From assembly GCA_035297145.1 (NCBI GenBank), contig DATGZN010000040.1, positions 28,910-92,909 on the forward strand: 64,000 nucleotides of DNA, read 5' to 3'. How positions within the stretch are numbered: position 1 is the first letter of the stretch; each line of letters starts with the position of its first letter. The translations under genes and the position numbers were made by a program. Below, piece by piece: positions 61,894 to 64,000 of the stretch. The stretch comes from QHXW01 sp035297145 (GTDB taxonomy: Bacteria; Acidobacteriota; Terriglobia; Bryobacterales; Bryobacteraceae). Under the pieces are notes generated by a model, which worked only from the letters and a program-made list of their open reading frames with translations, was not told the origin of the DNA and did no database searches.

Positions 61894-63414
61894 TCAACTC
61901 CAGTAGTTCCGGTCCAGGCTGCGGTATTGCACCGCCTCGGCCAAGTGCTTAGCCGAGACGGTTTCAGAGTGATCCAGATCGGCGATGGTACGCGCGACTT
62001 TCAGAATGCGGTCGTGCGCCCGCGCCGAGAGTCCCATGCGCCGTACCGCCATCTCCAGCGTCCGCTCGCCGGCTTCATCGAGAGCGCACTGTTTGCGGAT
62101 CAGGCGGACCGGCATCTGGGAGTTAACGTAGCCACGCGCCTGCTGCACCGCGCGGGCCTGCAGAACTCGCTCGCGGATGTCGTCCGAGGACTCGCTCGTG
62201 CCGTTGGAGCGCAGTTCCTTATAGGGCACCGCGGGCACCTCAATGTGAATGTCGATGCGATCGAGCAGCGGTCCCGAGATCTTGCTCAGATAGCGCTGAA
62301 TGATCCCCGGCGTGCAGCGGCACTCGCGTGTGGCGTCGCCAAAGAATCCACAAGGACATGGGTTCATGGCCGCGACCAGCATGAAACTCGACGGAAAGCT
62401 TAGCGTCATGACGGAGCGTGCGATGGTCACCGACCCATCCTCGAGCGGCTGCCGCAGCAGTTCCAGCACGTTTCGCGGGAACTCCGGGAACTCATCGAGG
62501 AACAGCACGCCGTTGTGCGCCAGGCTGACCTCGCCCGGCCGCGGCATCCCCGGCCCGCCGCCGATGAGACCCGCATCCGAAATGCTGTGGTGCGGCGCGC
62601 GAAACGGCCGCTCGCGCAGCAGTCCCGCACCCGAGGGCAGCATGCCCGCGATGCTATGAACCTTGGTAGTCTCGATCGCTTCCGGAAAAGATAAAGGAGG
62701 CAGCACGCCCGCCAGCCGCTTGGCCAGCATGGTCTTGCCCGACCCAGGCGGCCCGATCATCAGCACGTTGTGGCCACCGGCGGCCGCGACTTGCAACGCG
62801 CGCTTGGAGGTGGTTTGCCCGCGCACGTCGCGGAAATCGGGCGCGGAGGAATCCGGCGTGAATCGAACTATGTCCTGCGGCACAACGGGAGAGAATTCCA
62901 GAGGCCGTGAAATGAGCGCCACCACTTCCGCCAGATGCCGCACGCCAAAGACGCGCACACCCTCCACCACCGCGGCTTCGGCCGCATTTTCCGCGGGCAG
63001 CACCAGATTGGCGAGTCCCTGTTCGCGCGCGCAAACCGCGATGGACAAGGCCCCACGCACCGGCCGAATGGCGCCATCGAGCGAGAGTTCGCCTACGAGC
63101 AGATGATTGTCGAGTCCCGACACGGTTCCCATCGCCCCCAGAATGCCCATCGCCATGGGGAGGTCGAACCCCGCGCCCTCTTTGCGCACGTCCGCCGGGG
63201 CCAGATTGATGGTGACGGCCTTGTTGGGATAGCCAAAGCCGGAATTGATCAGCGCGGACTTGATGCGCTCGCGGCTCTCACGCACTGCTGTATCGGGCAT
63301 CCCGACCGTGATGAAGTCGCGCGCCGTGCCTGACTTGTACATGTCGACTTCGACATCGATCAGATGAGCATCAATGCCGTATACGGCGGCGCTGCGTGTC
63401 TTGAACAGCGCCAT
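61894..63414 (-). CDS. comM: YifB/ComM family Mg-chelatase-like AAA+ helicase
   Basis: 506 residues. An N-terminal Lon-like S16 fold without the catalytic dyad (VDVEVDMYKSGTARDFITVGMPD, ALINSGFGYPNKAVTINLAPADVRKEGAGFDLPMA) is followed by the AAA+ module with Walker A GPPGSGKTML, Walker B GVLFLDEFPEFPRNVLELLRQPLEDG and GFFGDATRECRCTP. ComM is a branch-migration helicase used in recombination, as in natural transformation. No competence genes are adjacent here. Confidence 0.93.
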   Translation of the reverse strand: MALFKTRSAAVYGIDAHLIDVEVDMYKSGTARDFITVGMPDTAVRESRERIKSALINSGFGYPNKAVTINLAPADVRKEGAGFDLPMAMGILGAMGTVSGLDNHLLVGELSLDGAIRPVRGALSIAVCAREQGLANLVLPAENAAEAAVVEGVRVFGVRHLAEVVALISRPLEFSPVVPQDIVRFTPDSSAPDFRDVRGQTTSKRALQVAAAGGHNVLMIGPPGSGKTMLAKRLAGVLPPLSFPEAIETTKVHSIAGMLPSGAGLLRERPFRAPHHSISDAGLIGGGPGMPRPGEVSLAHNGVLFLDEFPEFPRNVLELLRQPLEDGSVTIARSVMTLSFPSSFMLVAAMNPCPCGFFGDATRECRCTPGIIQRYLSKISGPLLDRIDIHIEVPAVPYKELRSNGTSESSDDIRERVLQARAVQQARGYVNSQMPVRLIRKQCALDEAGERTLEMAVRRMGLSARAHDRILKVARTIADLDHSETVSAKHLAEAVQYRSLDRNYWS

Positions 63415-63678
63415 GATGGAGGGTTCGCCACTAGTATAGCGAAAAGAGGGCTCAGCCGCCCGCTAACCGATCTCTCCCAGTATCCGTCTGTGAGCCACGC
63501 TCACGAAGCCTCTGCCGCTCGCTCTGCGCTCTCTTTGTCGCCGTGCAGCGCACAGTAAACGCCGCGCACACCCGTTCTGTGCTGAAGTGGCGAGCACCGG
63601 CGTGGCGCGAGTCTATCAGTCTAGTGTCTTGGGCGTTCTCGGCGCTACGGCGGTGAAAAGCATTTTTTCAGTTTGGCG

Positions 63679-64000
63679 CTACGTACGGATTCCGAGCTCG
63701 TGCTGCATCTGCTGCTCGCCGGCGGGTTTCTCGATGCTCCCACTGATGGGAATCCTGATTTTGAACGTGGTGCCGACTCCTGTCGCCGTGTCAAAGGAAA
63801 TGGTCCCGCCATGCTTCTGGACGATCACCGTATGCGCAATGGCCAACCCTTGGCCCGTGCCCTTGCCTACACCTTTTGTTGTGAAGAACGGATTGAATAC
63901 GCTGGACTGCACCTGGTCCGGAATCCCGGTGCCCGTATCGCTGACCCGGATCTCCGCCCAGTCTCCGTCACGCGCAGTGCTCACAGTGATCGTGCCCTTG
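63679..64000 (-). CDS. Sensor histidine kinase, C-terminal ATPase domain (5' end beyond window)
   Basis: The frame is open to the right end; only the last 106 residues are present. The HATPase_c motifs are visible: G1 box VSDTGTGIPD, F box NPFFTTKGVGKGTG and G2 box GQGLAIAHTVIVQKHGG, then a final beta strand. A typical two-component kinase end, so the H-box and sensor are outside the window. The spacer to comM (63415-63678) shows no gene. Confidence 0.9.
   Translation of the reverse strand, partial: KGTITVSTARDGDWAEIRVSDTGTGIPDQVQSSVFNPFFTTKGVGKGTGQGLAIAHTVIVQKHGGTISFDTATGVGTTFKIRIPISGSIEKPAGEQQMQHELGIRT

Overview
The window is GC-rich, densely coded bacterial chromosome, most plausibly from an Acidobacteriota bacterium of the Bryobacterales/Solibacter type. 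That assignment is inferred from gene content: two PadR-controlled membrane-protein cassettes (one with a large MacB/FtsX-like ADOP permease), an Oar-like TonB-dependent receptor with an N-terminal carboxypeptidase-regulatory domain, BshC, an S46 peptidase, Tat-exported Gfo/Idh and ThuA proteins, and NIPSNAP and DUF5060/DUF4038 proteins. No rRNA, tRNA, CRISPR array, insertion sequence or intact prophage was recognised.

Layout. 1-3511 (minus) is a tightly overlapping operon xseB-ispA-tlyA-nadK-dicarboxylate symporter. 3563-6853 holds an ABM-fold protein, an O-methyltransferase, an exported hypothetical and an Ldh2-type dehydrogenase. 6904-7577 is a vapBC pair with a palindromic operator lying over its promoter and start codon. 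7652-9839 carries two complete recA genes in tandem, followed by an HU gene with a strong terminator, tatA, a NIPSNAP protein, a TPR protein and a xylose-isomerase-like protein. 13247-13789 has a good sigma-54 promoter match in front of two small zinc-ribbon proteins. Next come an ABC-F ATPase, a second PIN toxin with an unusually large partner and twin palindromic operators, an APC permease whose start looks damaged, a CPBP protease, an HpcH/HpaI aldolase, a methyltransferase and a beta-propeller protein.

21679-27308 has two PadR cassettes, each with a promoter overlapped or abutted by an inverted repeat. The first is PadR, lipoprotein, ADOP permease; the second is PadR, six-helix membrane protein, TlpA-like thioredoxin. 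27402-32768 carries bshC, rseP, dxr and a beta-hydroxyacid dehydrogenase on the minus strand. 32838-40461 is mostly sugar and secreted metabolism: a D-2-hydroxyacid dehydrogenase coupled to a DUF5060/DUF4038 glycosidase, an ORF6N protein, an esterase, a dihaem cytochrome, a Gfo/Idh oxidoreductase, an OmpA lipoprotein and a thioredoxin-like protein. 40530-42686 is a trpE-trpG fusion. 42738-50282 (minus) is a run of DUF2760, two divergent Hsp70s, an ABC ATPase and a large membrane protein. It is followed by an amino-acid permease, a REP-like inverted repeat, and pcrA with a 52-residue lysine/arginine-rich protein directly behind it.

54597-61856 (plus) is a secreted nutrient-acquisition set: ThuA-like protein, DPP7-type S46 peptidase, small conserved protein and TonB-dependent receptor. 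The window closes with comM and the C-terminal part of a sensor histidine kinase.

Most genes are ordinary housekeeping or accessory metabolism. The items most worth a second look are the tandem recA genes, the PIN/large-antitoxin pair, the PadR operators, the sigma-54 promoter, the Hsp70-ABC cluster and the REP-like element.
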